From contig JASGUW010000169.1 in assembly GCA_030055235.1 (NCBI GenBank), positions 1 to 33,578 on the forward strand: a DNA stretch of 33,578 nucleotides. Reading direction: 5' to 3'. The DNA comes from Bacillota bacterium (GTDB taxonomy: Bacteria; Bacillota; Clostridia; Saccharofermentanales; Fastidiosipilaceae). Under the pieces are notes generated by a model. That model saw only the letters and a program-made list of their open reading frames with translations. It made no database searches and was not told where the DNA came from. The translations under genes were made by a program, and so were the position numbers. Positions within the stretch are counted from its first letter, which is position 1. Each line of letters opens with the position of its first letter. This document shows, piece after piece, positions 18,320-25,320 of the stretch.

Positions 18320-18807
18320 GGGTCCTCCACTACTGTCAGGATGGCAAGTACGGCGATGCCTTCGCCGCGGCCGGGGCCGGTCAGGCCCTCGCCGCTGGTG
18401 GCAGTCAGGCCGATGTCGTCGGTTGTCAATTGCAGCAGGCGGGCCAGGGCGGCGCGCATGGCGGGGATATGGGGCGCCAGGATCGGGCGGCGGGCCTCTA
18501 CGGAGACCGAGAGGTGGAGCGGTCGGCGGCCGGGCTTCGCATAAAGATCTTTTAATGCCAGCTCCAGGTAGGCAGCGCTGTCCGTTATGCCGGAGCGGCA
18601 GAGTTCATCGGCTGTGCGTCCCAGAATGTTGCGGCCGGTGATGCCGGAGACGGCGTTGGTCACTGCGTGCAGGATGACGTCGGCGTCCGAGTTGCCGTCA
18701 AGTCCGGGGCAGCCGGGGATGGTGACGCCGGCCAGGCGCAGCGGGCGGGCGCTGTCGGGGGCGGCGAAGCGGTGGGAGTCCTGGCCGATGGCGCTGCGCG
18801 TGATCAC
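18295..18807 (-). CDS. ispF: 2-C-methyl-D-erythritol 2,4-cyclodiphosphate synthase
   Basis: The 170-aa enzyme makes the cyclic diphosphate intermediate of the MEP pathway. Metal ligands are Asp10 and His12 in GQDSHRF and His47 in SDADVILHAVTNA. The C-terminal GEGLTGPGRGEGIA is the family signature. It starts with GTG, overlapping the mrp stop as GTGA, and runs about 12 residues past the usual end, overlapping exoA by 25 nt. Unusually, ispD is not adjacent but three genes downstream. Confidence 0.94.
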   Translation of the reverse strand: MITRSAIGQDSHRFAAPDSARPLRLAGVTIPGCPGLDGNSDADVILHAVTNAVSGITGRNILGRTADELCRSGITDSAAYLELALKDLYAKPGRRPLHLSVSVEARRPILAPHIPAMRAALARLLQLTTDDIGLTATSGEGLTGPGRGEGIAVLAILTVVEDPCDSFPGM

Positions 18808-19721
18808 CCGTCTGTGTCCATGCGGACGCTGAGCGTGAGCAGGAGGTCGGTGACCGGCTCGAGCGGGTCGGTGGGGATTTCTTCAACCGCGCCGGCGTCC
18901 ACCAGGCGGGCGATCTCCGGATTGATCGGTAGCTGGGCCAGCAGCGGCACGCCGAGCTGGAGGGCGGCATCCTGGGCGCGGCCTTTGCCAAAGGGATAGA
19001 GCATTTCGCCGCAGTGGGGGCAGGGGAAGCCGCTCATGTTTTCTATGAGGCCCAGGAGGGGGATGTTGAGGAGTTCGGCCATGTGGCCGGCCTTGGCTAC
19101 GATCATGCGGACCAGGTCCTGCGGTGTCGCCACCATGATGAGGCCGGTCAGCGGCAGGGACTGATAGACGGTCAGGGGGACGTCGCCCGTGCCCGGGGGC
19201 AGGTCGACGAGCAGGACGTCGATGTCGTCCCAGATGACTTCTGAGTAGAACTGGGAGACGACCTGGGCCAGGACGGGGCCGCGCCAGACAACGGGCTGCT
19301 CGGGGTTTTCCAGCAGGAGGTTGATCGACATCAGCTGGATGTCGGTGCGGGTGCGGACGGGCAGGATGCCGTCGCCGGTGCCGGTCGCGCGGTCCAGGAT
19401 GCCGAAAGCCTGGGGGATCGAGGGGCCGGTGAGGTCGGCGTCGAGGACGCCGACTCTGAGGCCCTGGCGGGCGAGGGAAACGGCCAGGAGGGCGGTGACG
19501 GTGGATTTGCCGACGCCGCCTTTGCCGCTGGCGATGGCGAAGACGCGGCGGATGCTGGCGGCCGGGTGGAGGCGGGCGAGCTCAGGGCCCTGGTTGTGGG
19601 TTTGGGTTTGGGCGTTGCTTTGGGTTTGTGCGTTCTGCTGTGAGGGGCAGTCGGGGCCGGGGCCGGAGGCAGAGGCGGAGGGGCAGTCGCCGCGGCTGGC
19701 GCAGCTTTTGCAGTCGGTCAT
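18804..19721 (-). CDS. mrp: Mrp/NBP35-family P-loop ATPase, Fe-S cluster carrier
   Basis: The 305-aa protein is a ParA-like ATPase that assembles or carries [4Fe-4S] clusters. Walker A with the signature lysine is ASGKGGVGKST (about 64-74), and LVDLPPGTGD is the second nucleotide motif. CPHC (about 235-238) is the cluster-binding pair between subunits. The N-terminal 45 residues carry Cys4, Cys7, Cys13 and Cys25 and a Gln/Asn/Thr-rich linker, and the first three match a CX2CX5C pattern like that of NBP35. AAAGGAG lies 7 nt before the ATG. ispF overlaps its end. IspG and IspH, later enzymes of the same pathway, need Fe-S clusters, but that link is inference. Confidence 0.93.
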   Translation of the reverse strand: MTDCKSCASRGDCPSASASGPGPDCPSQQNAQTQSNAQTQTHNQGPELARLHPAASIRRVFAIASGKGGVGKSTVTALLAVSLARQGLRVGVLDADLTGPSIPQAFGILDRATGTGDGILPVRTRTDIQLMSINLLLENPEQPVVWRGPVLAQVVSQFYSEVIWDDIDVLLVDLPPGTGDVPLTVYQSLPLTGLIMVATPQDLVRMIVAKAGHMAELLNIPLLGLIENMSGFPCPHCGEMLYPFGKGRAQDAALQLGVPLLAQLPINPEIARLVDAGAVEEIPTDPLEPVTDLLLTLSVRMDTDG

Positions 19722-20347
19722 GTTGGTTCTCCTTTTTGACAGCGATAGACCGCGAAGCCCTGCTGACGGGCGATGCGGTCGACCACGGAATAACGGGTTT
19801 CGAGGTGGCGGGCGTAGGATGGGGCGCCCTGTTTTTTGCCGATGACGAGGTAGAGGCGGCCTGTGGGGCTGAGGTGGTCGGCGGCGCCGTCGAGGAGGCG
19901 GAGGACCGTTTGCTTGCCTGCGCGGATCGGGGGGTTGGTGACGATAACGTCGAAGTGGCGCTTGGTGAGGACCTGGGCCTCCCAGCCGTCCGAGGCGAGC
20001 ACGGTGGCGTAGCGGATGCCGTTTTCTTCGAGGTTCGTGCGGGTGAGTTCGAGGGCACGCTCGTTGACGTCGGTCAGTGTCAGAGCGAAGCCGGGGAAGA
20101 CGCGCTTGAGCACGATGCCGAGGACGCCGACGCCGCAGCCCAGATCGAGCAGTTCGCCTTCGTGTTGGCCGTCGGCGCGGAGGTCGGCGGTTACGGCTTC
20201 GAGCAGGAGGCGGCTGCCGTCATCCAGGCGGCGGTGCGAGAAGACGCCGCGGTCGCTGTGGATGAGGAAGCGGCGGCCGTCGAAGTCGATTTCGTAGTGG
20301 CGCGGCTCCGAGGGTGTCGTGGGCTCGGGATCGAAGTAGTGGGTCAT
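19718..20347 (-). CDS. RsmC-type class I SAM-dependent methyltransferase
   Basis: The 209-aa protein belongs to the small single-domain RsmC/YbxB group. The SAM-binding glycine loop is LLDLGCGVGVLGI (about 66-78), and the catalytic NPPIRAGK motif, typical of N2-guanine methylation of rRNA, lies at about 138-145. GRLYLVIGKKQGAPS follows, as in RsmC. The target is probably guanine in rRNA but cannot be fixed from the sequence. The start overlaps the upstream transporter gene by 4 nt and the stop overlaps mrp. Confidence 0.9.
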   Translation of the reverse strand: MTHYFDPEPTTPSEPRHYEIDFDGRRFLIHSDRGVFSHRRLDDGSRLLLEAVTADLRADGQHEGELLDLGCGVGVLGIVLKRVFPGFALTLTDVNERALELTRTNLEENGIRYATVLASDGWEAQVLTKRHFDVIVTNPPIRAGKQTVLRLLDGAADHLSPTGRLYLVIGKKQGAPSYARHLETRYSVVDRIARQQGFAVYRCQKGEPT

Positions 20348-21033
20348 CGGGCGTACCCCGCGTGTGGTTTGTTGAGGCGGCCGAGGAGGACGGTGAGCGG
20401 CAGGCCGAGGGCGTAGAGGACGAGCGCCTCTCCCAGGGCGACGCTGCCCATGGAGGCGAGCCAGGCGGGGACGGTCGGGTTGTCGAGCAGCAGCAGCGGC
20501 AGGTAGCTGCCGACGATGAGCCCGTTCGCCAGGATGGTGGGCAGCGGCAGCGCGAGCAGGCCGAGCGCGCGGGCGGCGCGGGAGGCGCCGGGCGGGCTGG
20601 TGGCGCTGGACGGGCTGGGGGAGTTGGGCGAGCCTGGCGCGCTGGTGCGTCCGAGTGGGCCGAGCTGGCCGAACTGCAGGGTGGCGAGCAGGCGTGGAGC
20701 CGCGATGTGGTTCGAGAGGCGTGCGGTCGCCAAGGCCGCGATGGCGGTCGCCAGCGTGCCGCCGATGATGTCGACGATGCCCTGCTGGCCGAGGATGTTG
20801 GCCAGGAAGCAGCCGATGGTGACGCCGGGGACGGCGCCGGGCACCAGGGCAGTCAGCATCATCAGGGCCTCTGAGATGCGGAACTGGACGATGCCAAAGC
20901 TGACCGGCAGGAAAGCCAGTGTCAGCACGACATAGAGGGCGGCGATGATGCCGGCGCGGGCGAGGCTGGGGACGTTAAGGAGTGAGGCGGCTGCGTTATC
21001 CCGACTGCGCAGCCTGGGACGGTTCTTGGACAT
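20344..21033 (-). CDS. QueT-family ECF transporter S component
   Basis: The 229-aa membrane protein resembles QueT, the substrate-binding subunit of an ECF transporter for queuosine precursors. Family stretches are ALYVVLTLAFLPVSFGIVQF, RISEALMMLTALVPGAVPG and IGCFLANILGQQGIVDIIGG. About six hydrophobic segments are visible. Between helices 4 and 5 lies an unusual loop rich in Pro, Gly and Ser (about 123-148, SAPGSPNSPSPSSATSPPG). No ribosome site precedes the ATG at 21033, and no preQ1 riboswitch was found in the 120 nt upstream, so the assignment to queuosine rests on the protein alone. It opens the nine-gene operon. Confidence 0.82.
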   Translation of the reverse strand: MSKNRPRLRSRDNAAASLLNVPSLARAGIIAALYVVLTLAFLPVSFGIVQFRISEALMMLTALVPGAVPGVTIGCFLANILGQQGIVDIIGGTLATAIAALATARLSNHIAAPRLLATLQFGQLGPLGRTSAPGSPNSPSPSSATSPPGASRAARALGLLALPLPTILANGLIVGSYLPLLLLDNPTVPAWLASMGSVALGEALVLYALGLPLTVLLGRLNKPHAGYAR

Positions 21034-21421
21034 GCTACGTAGTTTATCACCGATTCGCCGGCTGCGGGATCAGGGAAGGCGATGGCGTAAGTGCGTCATA
21101 TTGGTCTGGATGAGGAAATCTTTTCCGAGACTTTCTCAAACGCCTGCAACACCTCTGTTTTAGCTTAGCTTGAACACGGTGTATTTGTAGATGTTCTCTT
21201 CCAGAGCAATCGTAATAGTTGACATTGGACGCAGGGCCACTGGGCGCAGACAGAAATGATAAGAATGAAATACGGCGGCGAGCGGCGAGGGTTCTCCGTA
21301 TAAAAAATTGGTACGTATCGAAGAGACAGACTGGATCTTTGACTTTCGTTGCCAGGGAGAAGAATATTCACCTGATCCAGGCACTCCTATCCTGGTCCTG
21401 CGCGGCGTGCGCGATTCTCTG

Positions 21422-21619
21422 TGGTCAAGATAAGCTGAAATGGCAATTGGTTTTGCCATTACGCGCTGTTTTGACCAGAATCGGGCTGTCTGTGGTCAAG
21501 ATCGCCTGTAATGGCAATCAAATTTGCCATTACGCGTTGTTTTGACCAGAATCGGGCCTTCTGTGGTCAAGATCGCCTGTAATGGCAATCGAATTTGCCA
21601 TTTCACGCTGTTTTGACCA
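21422..21619. repeat. Three tandem 71-bp repeats, each a long hairpin
   Basis: Copies begin at 21422, 21493 and 21564, an exact 71-nt period. Each opens with TGGTCAAGAT and closes 56 nt later with TTTTGACCA, an imperfect palindrome. An inner stem AATGGCAA/TTGCCATT is present in every copy, with an asymmetric interior (ATCGCCTG against GCGTTG). Linkers contain GAATCGGGC. The third copy lacks most of its linker. None of this codes for a recognisable peptide. Confidence 0.9.
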
Positions 21620-21890
21620 CCAGAAATCCGCAAGCTGCTTTTCTTCCCCTTGCCAGCCGTCCGCTTGACATGTTCACCCGCTTCCCGACATTCTTGAGGT
21701 GCACCCCGCTTTTGGCGTGTGTGCTCCGTGCACGCTGTGTACCCTGCAGCGGGTGGAAAGCTATTTCACTTTTATGTAGGCCGCCTGGGCAATCGTATCA
21801 CCAGTGCTGTAGCTTGTCTTATGCCCAGTACGGAAGACGGCTATCTTAAGCGGATTCACTGTTAACAGTTTGACGGTATCGGTCTCCGGG

Positions 21891-21998
21891 TGATCAAAAC
21901 AGCGTGATACCCAAAATGCGATTTGTATCTCTCTTCATCCTGACGAATAAGAACCTGTTTTGGGTCAAGATCGAGAGTTTTACAAAAACATTTTGTAT
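21891..21998. repeat. Diverged copies of the 71-bp hairpin module
   Basis: TGATCAAAACAGCGTGA (21891-21907) matches the reverse complement of the third 71-bp copy at 16 of 17 positions. It is followed by its own stem, GATAC/GTATC (21906-21910 with 21925-21929). At 21954-21976 CTGTTTTGGGTCAAGATCGA resembles the forward repeat, followed by a different stem, TACAAAA/TTTTGTA (21981-21997). Flanks are kept while the stem sequence changes, as expected if the fold matters. Confidence 0.55.
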
Positions 21999-22018
21999 TT
22001 CTCCTCACCACGGAAGAG

Positions 22019-22064
22019 GAGCGCGCACGCCGCTATGGGGCGTGCAGGCTGCTACGCGGCGCTC
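22019..22064. other. Three-way-junction-like inverted repeat
   Basis: GAGC (22019-22022) pairs with GCTC (22061-22064). Inside are GCACGCC/GGCGTGC (22025-22031 with 22039-22045) and GCTGC/GCGGC with one G-T pair (22048-22052 with 22056-22060). It is far higher in GC than its surroundings. It may be a structured RNA, a mobile-element end or a recombination site. Confidence 0.5.
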
Positions 22065-22571
22065 AGGAGATTTTAGTGATCACCTTAATCACATTGCTTC
22101 ATGGCAACAGAATCTGGTCCGCTTCATAATCTCCTGAGAATAGTCATGTCGTACTTATCATCCTCGCCGCTCGCCATCCTATCGCATACCATTTACATTC
22201 CGGCTATTTGTGAGTCTGATCGCTGCGCAGGCAACTGGAGAAGTGACACCCATCGCAGCATAGGGGCTGTCAATTTCGTGGAGGCGCTGGAATTATTCAG
22301 CTCCCTCTCTGAACTGTGACTGTTCTTAAAAGTCCCCAGCAGGTATCGCCGCAGGGCATTCTTTTTCTTTTTTACGACAGCTGCACCGGCGGTTCTTTGG
22401 CGGAGATCAGGAGCAGGAGAAAATGCGAGGCTGCTCAAGCTGGAGGCTCACTGCAACCCTGACTTGAGCTGACACAGACCGTACAGGGGGTATATACCTG
22501 CCAGCTCCCAAGCTGTTAAAGTAATACATATAAACACGAAGTCCATTTGATATCTTCCGGAAAAGAGAGCG

Positions 22572-23594
22572 ATGAAAACGAAAGAGAGCAGAGCTGTCCT
22601 TCTTATAGCGACCGGCGGTACGATTGCCTCGGTGCCATCGGCACACGGGCTGGTGCCCGGCTTTGGTGGTGCGGAGATCCTGCGCTACTGCCAGTCCGCC
22701 CTGCTGCACTATGACATCAGGATTGAGGACCTGCTGAATCTCGACAGTTCCAACATCCAGCCGGAGGAGTGGCAGATCATGGCGCGGGCGGTGGCACGCG
22801 CGCTGGAGAGCCCAGAGCCGCCCGTCGGCATCGTCATCACCCACGGAACGGATACGATGGCCTACACGGCCGCCGCCCTCTCCTACATGCTCGTCAATCT
22901 GCCGCTCCCGGTCGTGCTGACCGGCTCGCAGCTGCCGATCACGGATCCGCTCAGTGATGCCACCGCCAACCTGGCCGCCGCTCTGGCAATGGCGACGAGC
23001 GGGGTGCCGGGCGTCTTTCTCGCCTTTGACCGGCAGATTCTGCTCGGCACCCGGGCGGTCAAGGTGCGGACGACAGGCTTCGCAGCCTTCGAGAGCATCA
23101 ACCACCCCATCGTCGGCCAGATCAGCGGCGATGGCCTGGTTCTGGACCACAGCAGCCTGCCTCCGGTCGGCGGTGGCCCCTTTCGCATGGAAGATGCCGT
23201 CGATGCCTCTGTCATGGTGCTGAAGCTCAGCCCTGGCTTTGACCCCCGTCTTCTAGAAGCGCTGCCCGCCCTTGGCTGCCGCGCCCTGGTCCTGGAGGCT
23301 TTTGGGATCGGCGGTGTCCATGAACTGCGTCGCAATGTCCTCACGGCCCTTGAAGCCCTCATCGCCGCCGGGCTTGTCGTCGTGGTTGGCAGCCAGTGTC
23401 TTTATGAGCGCAGTGACTTCCGCCGCTATGCCGTCGGGCGCAGTGTGCTTGAGCGCGGCGCGGTGCCGGCCTTTGATATGACGACCGAGAGCTGTGTGGC
23501 GAAGCTCATTACCCTGCTGGGGCGCTTCAGGGATCCGGCTGAGGTCGCCCGCCGCTTCCGTGAACCCGTCTGCGGTGATATTCAGTCGGCCTGA
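22572..23594 (+). CDS. ansA: Type I L-asparaginase
   Basis: The 340-aa enzyme hydrolyses asparagine to aspartate and ammonia. The first catalytic threonine is Thr17 in ATGGTIAS, and the second site is ITHGTDTMAYT with Thr93 and Asp94. LTGSQLPI and the later LEAFGIGG are further family markers. There is no signal peptide, which favours the cytoplasmic type I enzyme over the secreted type II. A GAGAG just upstream of the ATG is the only ribosome-site candidate. It stands alone. GC content returns to that of the core genes here. Confidence 0.93.
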   Translation: MKTKESRAVLLIATGGTIASVPSAHGLVPGFGGAEILRYCQSALLHYDIRIEDLLNLDSSNIQPEEWQIMARAVARALESPEPPVGIVITHGTDTMAYTAAALSYMLVNLPLPVVLTGSQLPITDPLSDATANLAAALAMATSGVPGVFLAFDRQILLGTRAVKVRTTGFAAFESINHPIVGQISGDGLVLDHSSLPPVGGGPFRMEDAVDASVMVLKLSPGFDPRLLEALPALGCRALVLEAFGIGGVHELRRNVLTALEALIAAGLVVVVGSQCLYERSDFRRYAVGRSVLERGAVPAFDMTTESCVAKLITLLGRFRDPAEVARRFREPVCGDIQSA

Positions 23595-23689
23595 CACCGC
23601 TCCTGGCGGGAATGTCTGAGATATTGCTTGAGAGAAGCTTGTGCGCGTCTGCCCAACGGCGATCCAATACCGCTAAAGTTCTGCATCGG

Positions 23690-23795
23690 GAATGGAGTTT
23701 GAGGAACTTTGTTGTCTCTGCTGTCTGATGCATACCAGGCGTTTGAGCAAAAATTCGAGTTGTACACGAAGAGTTGAGCACAAACCGATTTTTTG
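23690..23795 (+). repeat. Copy 2 of a dispersed hairpin repeat
   Basis: It aligns with the minus strand of 13745-13840. The core holds CAAAAATTCG (about 23749-23758) and CGATTTTTTG (about 23786-23795), complementary at 9 of 10 positions around a loop of about 28 nt. In both copies the same reading frame gives short peptides sharing the words VY, FCS and YA, which may simply follow from the DNA similarity. Confidence 0.55.
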
Positions 23796-23830
23796 TGCAC
23801 TGCATACTCTACCCAGACCAAAAATTCGTA

Positions 23831-23875
23831 TTGACAAATCAAAGACGCATTTAGCAATATTACCTGACGGGTAAT
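23831..23875 (+). promoter_or_regulatory. Promoter and possible operator of the higB-higA locus
   Basis: TTGACA (23831-23836), an 18-nt spacer and CAATAT (23855-23860) form the promoter. The inverted repeat ATTACC-TGACG-GGTAAT (23859-23875) overlaps the start region, where HigA-type antitoxins usually bind to repress their own operon. Confidence 0.6.
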
Positions 23876-23893
23876 TTCGTTTGATGGACAATC

Positions 23894-24254
23894 GTGAAGG
23901 TCTTCTACGCGAGCAGTAAAGTCGAAAAACAGTGCACCAGCCTGAAAACGGCGACCAAGCTTTTTGGTGGAAACAAACAATTGGCAATCAGTCTAATGGC
24001 GCGTATGAATGCAATTGAAAATGCCTCAAGTAATCAAGGATATCGTTGTCATTCCAACGTTTCGTTTCCATAGTTTAAAAGGTAAATTAGCCGGTCTTTT
24101 TGCCATTGATGTCAAAACGAGATGGGATAAATGGAGGATAATCTTACAGCCACTGGATAAAAACGAGGAGATTTTTGATCCGTGTCATATCGATGAGATT
24201 GCCGCTTTTGAAAAGATTGTTGAGATAAAAGAAGTGAGTCCGCATTATGAGTAA
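23894..24254 (+). pseudogene. higB: HigB/RelE-type toxin gene interrupted by a +1 frameshift
   Basis: The two halves of a RelE/ParE-superfamily toxin lie in different frames. The first half reads from GTG 23894 as VKVFYASSKVEKQCTSLKTA, then TKLFGGNKQLAISLMARMN and AIENASS. It resembles the N-terminus of HigB-like toxins and stops at 24073 if read straight on. The second half, in the next frame, gives IKDIVVIPTFRFHSLKGKL, FAIDVKTRWDKWRIILQPLD and ends EVSPHYE. The switch falls within about 24026-24035 and needs a +1 shift. Joined, they give about 119 residues, close to the usual 105-120. The gene may be dead, may be a sequencing error, or may use programmed frameshifting. Its end overlaps higA by 8 nt. 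Confidence 0.8.
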
Positions 24255-25320
24255 CTATATAGAATTTGATGACAGGGCAGCCTTCCACCCCGGCTATTAC
24301 ATTAAGGAAATCGTTGATGAGAGCGGGCTGACGCAGGAGGACTTTGCCAGGCGCCTGGGTACCACACCGAAGAATCTAAGTGTATTGCTCAGTGGCAAAC
24401 AGAGTCTTTCGATTGATATTGCCGGCAAGCTTGCGCGGATGCTTGGCACTACCATTACGTATTGGCTCAATTTACAACAGACCTATGATATTAAACAGGC
24501 GGAATTTCTGTCGCTTAAAGAACTCGAGCGGGAAAAGGATGCTTTCAAGCTTATTGATTATAAGTACTTCCGTGAACATTTTAATCTTCCTGACCTGCCG
24601 CGTAACATAGCTGGACAGATAAAATCACTGAGGGATTTTCTGTTGATTTCTTCTTTAAGCGTACTTGAGGAACGTGATCTGGCGATCAGCTTTCGCAGCT
24701 ATTCGGACGCTTTAGGCAGATCGAACATTGTAAACGCGAACGCCATGGTTCAGGTAGCCATTAATATGGCCTTAAAGATTGATGCTCCCAGGTTTAACAG
24801 AAAGAAATTTGATCAGGCAGTCGCTTTTGCGCTCACACAGACAAAGAATCACAGCGGCTTTCTTCCGATCGTACAGGAAGCCTTCAGGGAAGCTGGTGTC
24901 ATCCTGATTGTGCTCCCTAATCTCAAGAATTCCGGTATCAACGGGGCAACAAAAAAGCTGGGTCAAAAAGTGCTTTTGATGCTCAATGACCGGCGGCACT
25001 ATGCAGACACGTTTTGGTTCACGTTGTTTCACGAAATCGGGCATATCCTGCATGGCGACTTTGGCATCACCTTAGATGGTGAAGCAGAAGATTATGCAGA
25101 TCGATATGCGCGGGAAGCTCTTATCCCGCAGGATAAATACGAGGCGTTTACCGCACAGCATAAAACCTTCGATGAAGCCATCATACGGGACTTTGCTGAC
25201 TCAATCGATCAGGATCCGGGCATCGTATTCGGAAGGCTGCAAAAAGACGGGAAAATCCCCTACACGCAGACGGACATGAGTAAAAGGCTCAGAACGACCT
25301 ACACTGTCAGATTCTCCTGA
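24247..25320 (+). CDS. higA: HigA-type antitoxin fused to an ImmA/IrrE metallopeptidase
   Basis: The 357-aa protein has two parts. The N-terminal XRE helix-turn-helix (about 13-75, HPGYYIKEIVDESGLTQEDF onward) is of the HigA type that binds DNA and neutralises a HigB toxin. The C-terminal part (about 180-330) is an ImmA/IrrE-like zinc peptidase with the motif FHEIGH, giving His262, Glu263 and His266. Such fused regulators may cleave a partner protein. The gene overlaps the frameshifted toxin by 8 nt, as in an ordinary toxin-antitoxin operon, and appears intact. Its 3' end overlaps the convergent IS110-like gene by 22 nt. Moderate GC content suggests acquisition. Confidence 0.9.
   Translation: MSNYIEFDDRAAFHPGYYIKEIVDESGLTQEDFARRLGTTPKNLSVLLSGKQSLSIDIAGKLARMLGTTITYWLNLQQTYDIKQAEFLSLKELEREKDAFKLIDYKYFREHFNLPDLPRNIAGQIKSLRDFLLISSLSVLEERDLAISFRSYSDALGRSNIVNANAMVQVAINMALKIDAPRFNRKKFDQAVAFALTQTKNHSGFLPIVQEAFREAGVILIVLPNLKNSGINGATKKLGQKVLLMLNDRRHYADTFWFTLFHEIGHILHGDFGITLDGEAEDYADRYAREALIPQDKYEAFTAQHKTFDEAIIRDFADSIDQDPGIVFGRLQKDGKIPYTQTDMSKRLRTTYTVRFS

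Larger units (their letters stand above)
21034..22571. other. 1.5-kb non-coding region rich in palindromic repeats
   Basis: No convincing gene is present on either strand. The open stretches have no family signature and poor starts. It contains three tandem 71-bp palindromic repeats (21422-21619), diverged copies of the same module (21891-21998) and a three-way-junction-like inverted repeat (22019-22064). A long-range inverted pair CACCCGC/GCGGGTG (21675/21749) and the 10-bp palindrome GGTATATACC (22489-22498) upstream of the asparaginase gene are also present. Confidence 0.6.
23595..23893. other. Intergenic region between asparaginase and toxin-antitoxin genes
   Basis: About 300 nt without a gene. 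It holds the second copy of the dispersed hairpin repeat and the promoter/operator of the toxin-antitoxin locus. No clear terminator for the asparaginase gene was found. Confidence 0.5.

Noticed and set aside
21034..21160. preQ1 riboswitch upstream of the QueT-like gene
   Set aside because: The region lacks the characteristic stem and A-rich tail of preQ1-I and does not resemble preQ1-II.
21160..21459. 99-codon open frame on the minus strand near the 71-bp repeats
   Set aside because: It runs into the repeat array, has no ribosome site and no recognisable motif.
21422..21619. CRISPR array
   Set aside because: The repeats are 71 nt with almost no variable spacer, and no cas genes are present.
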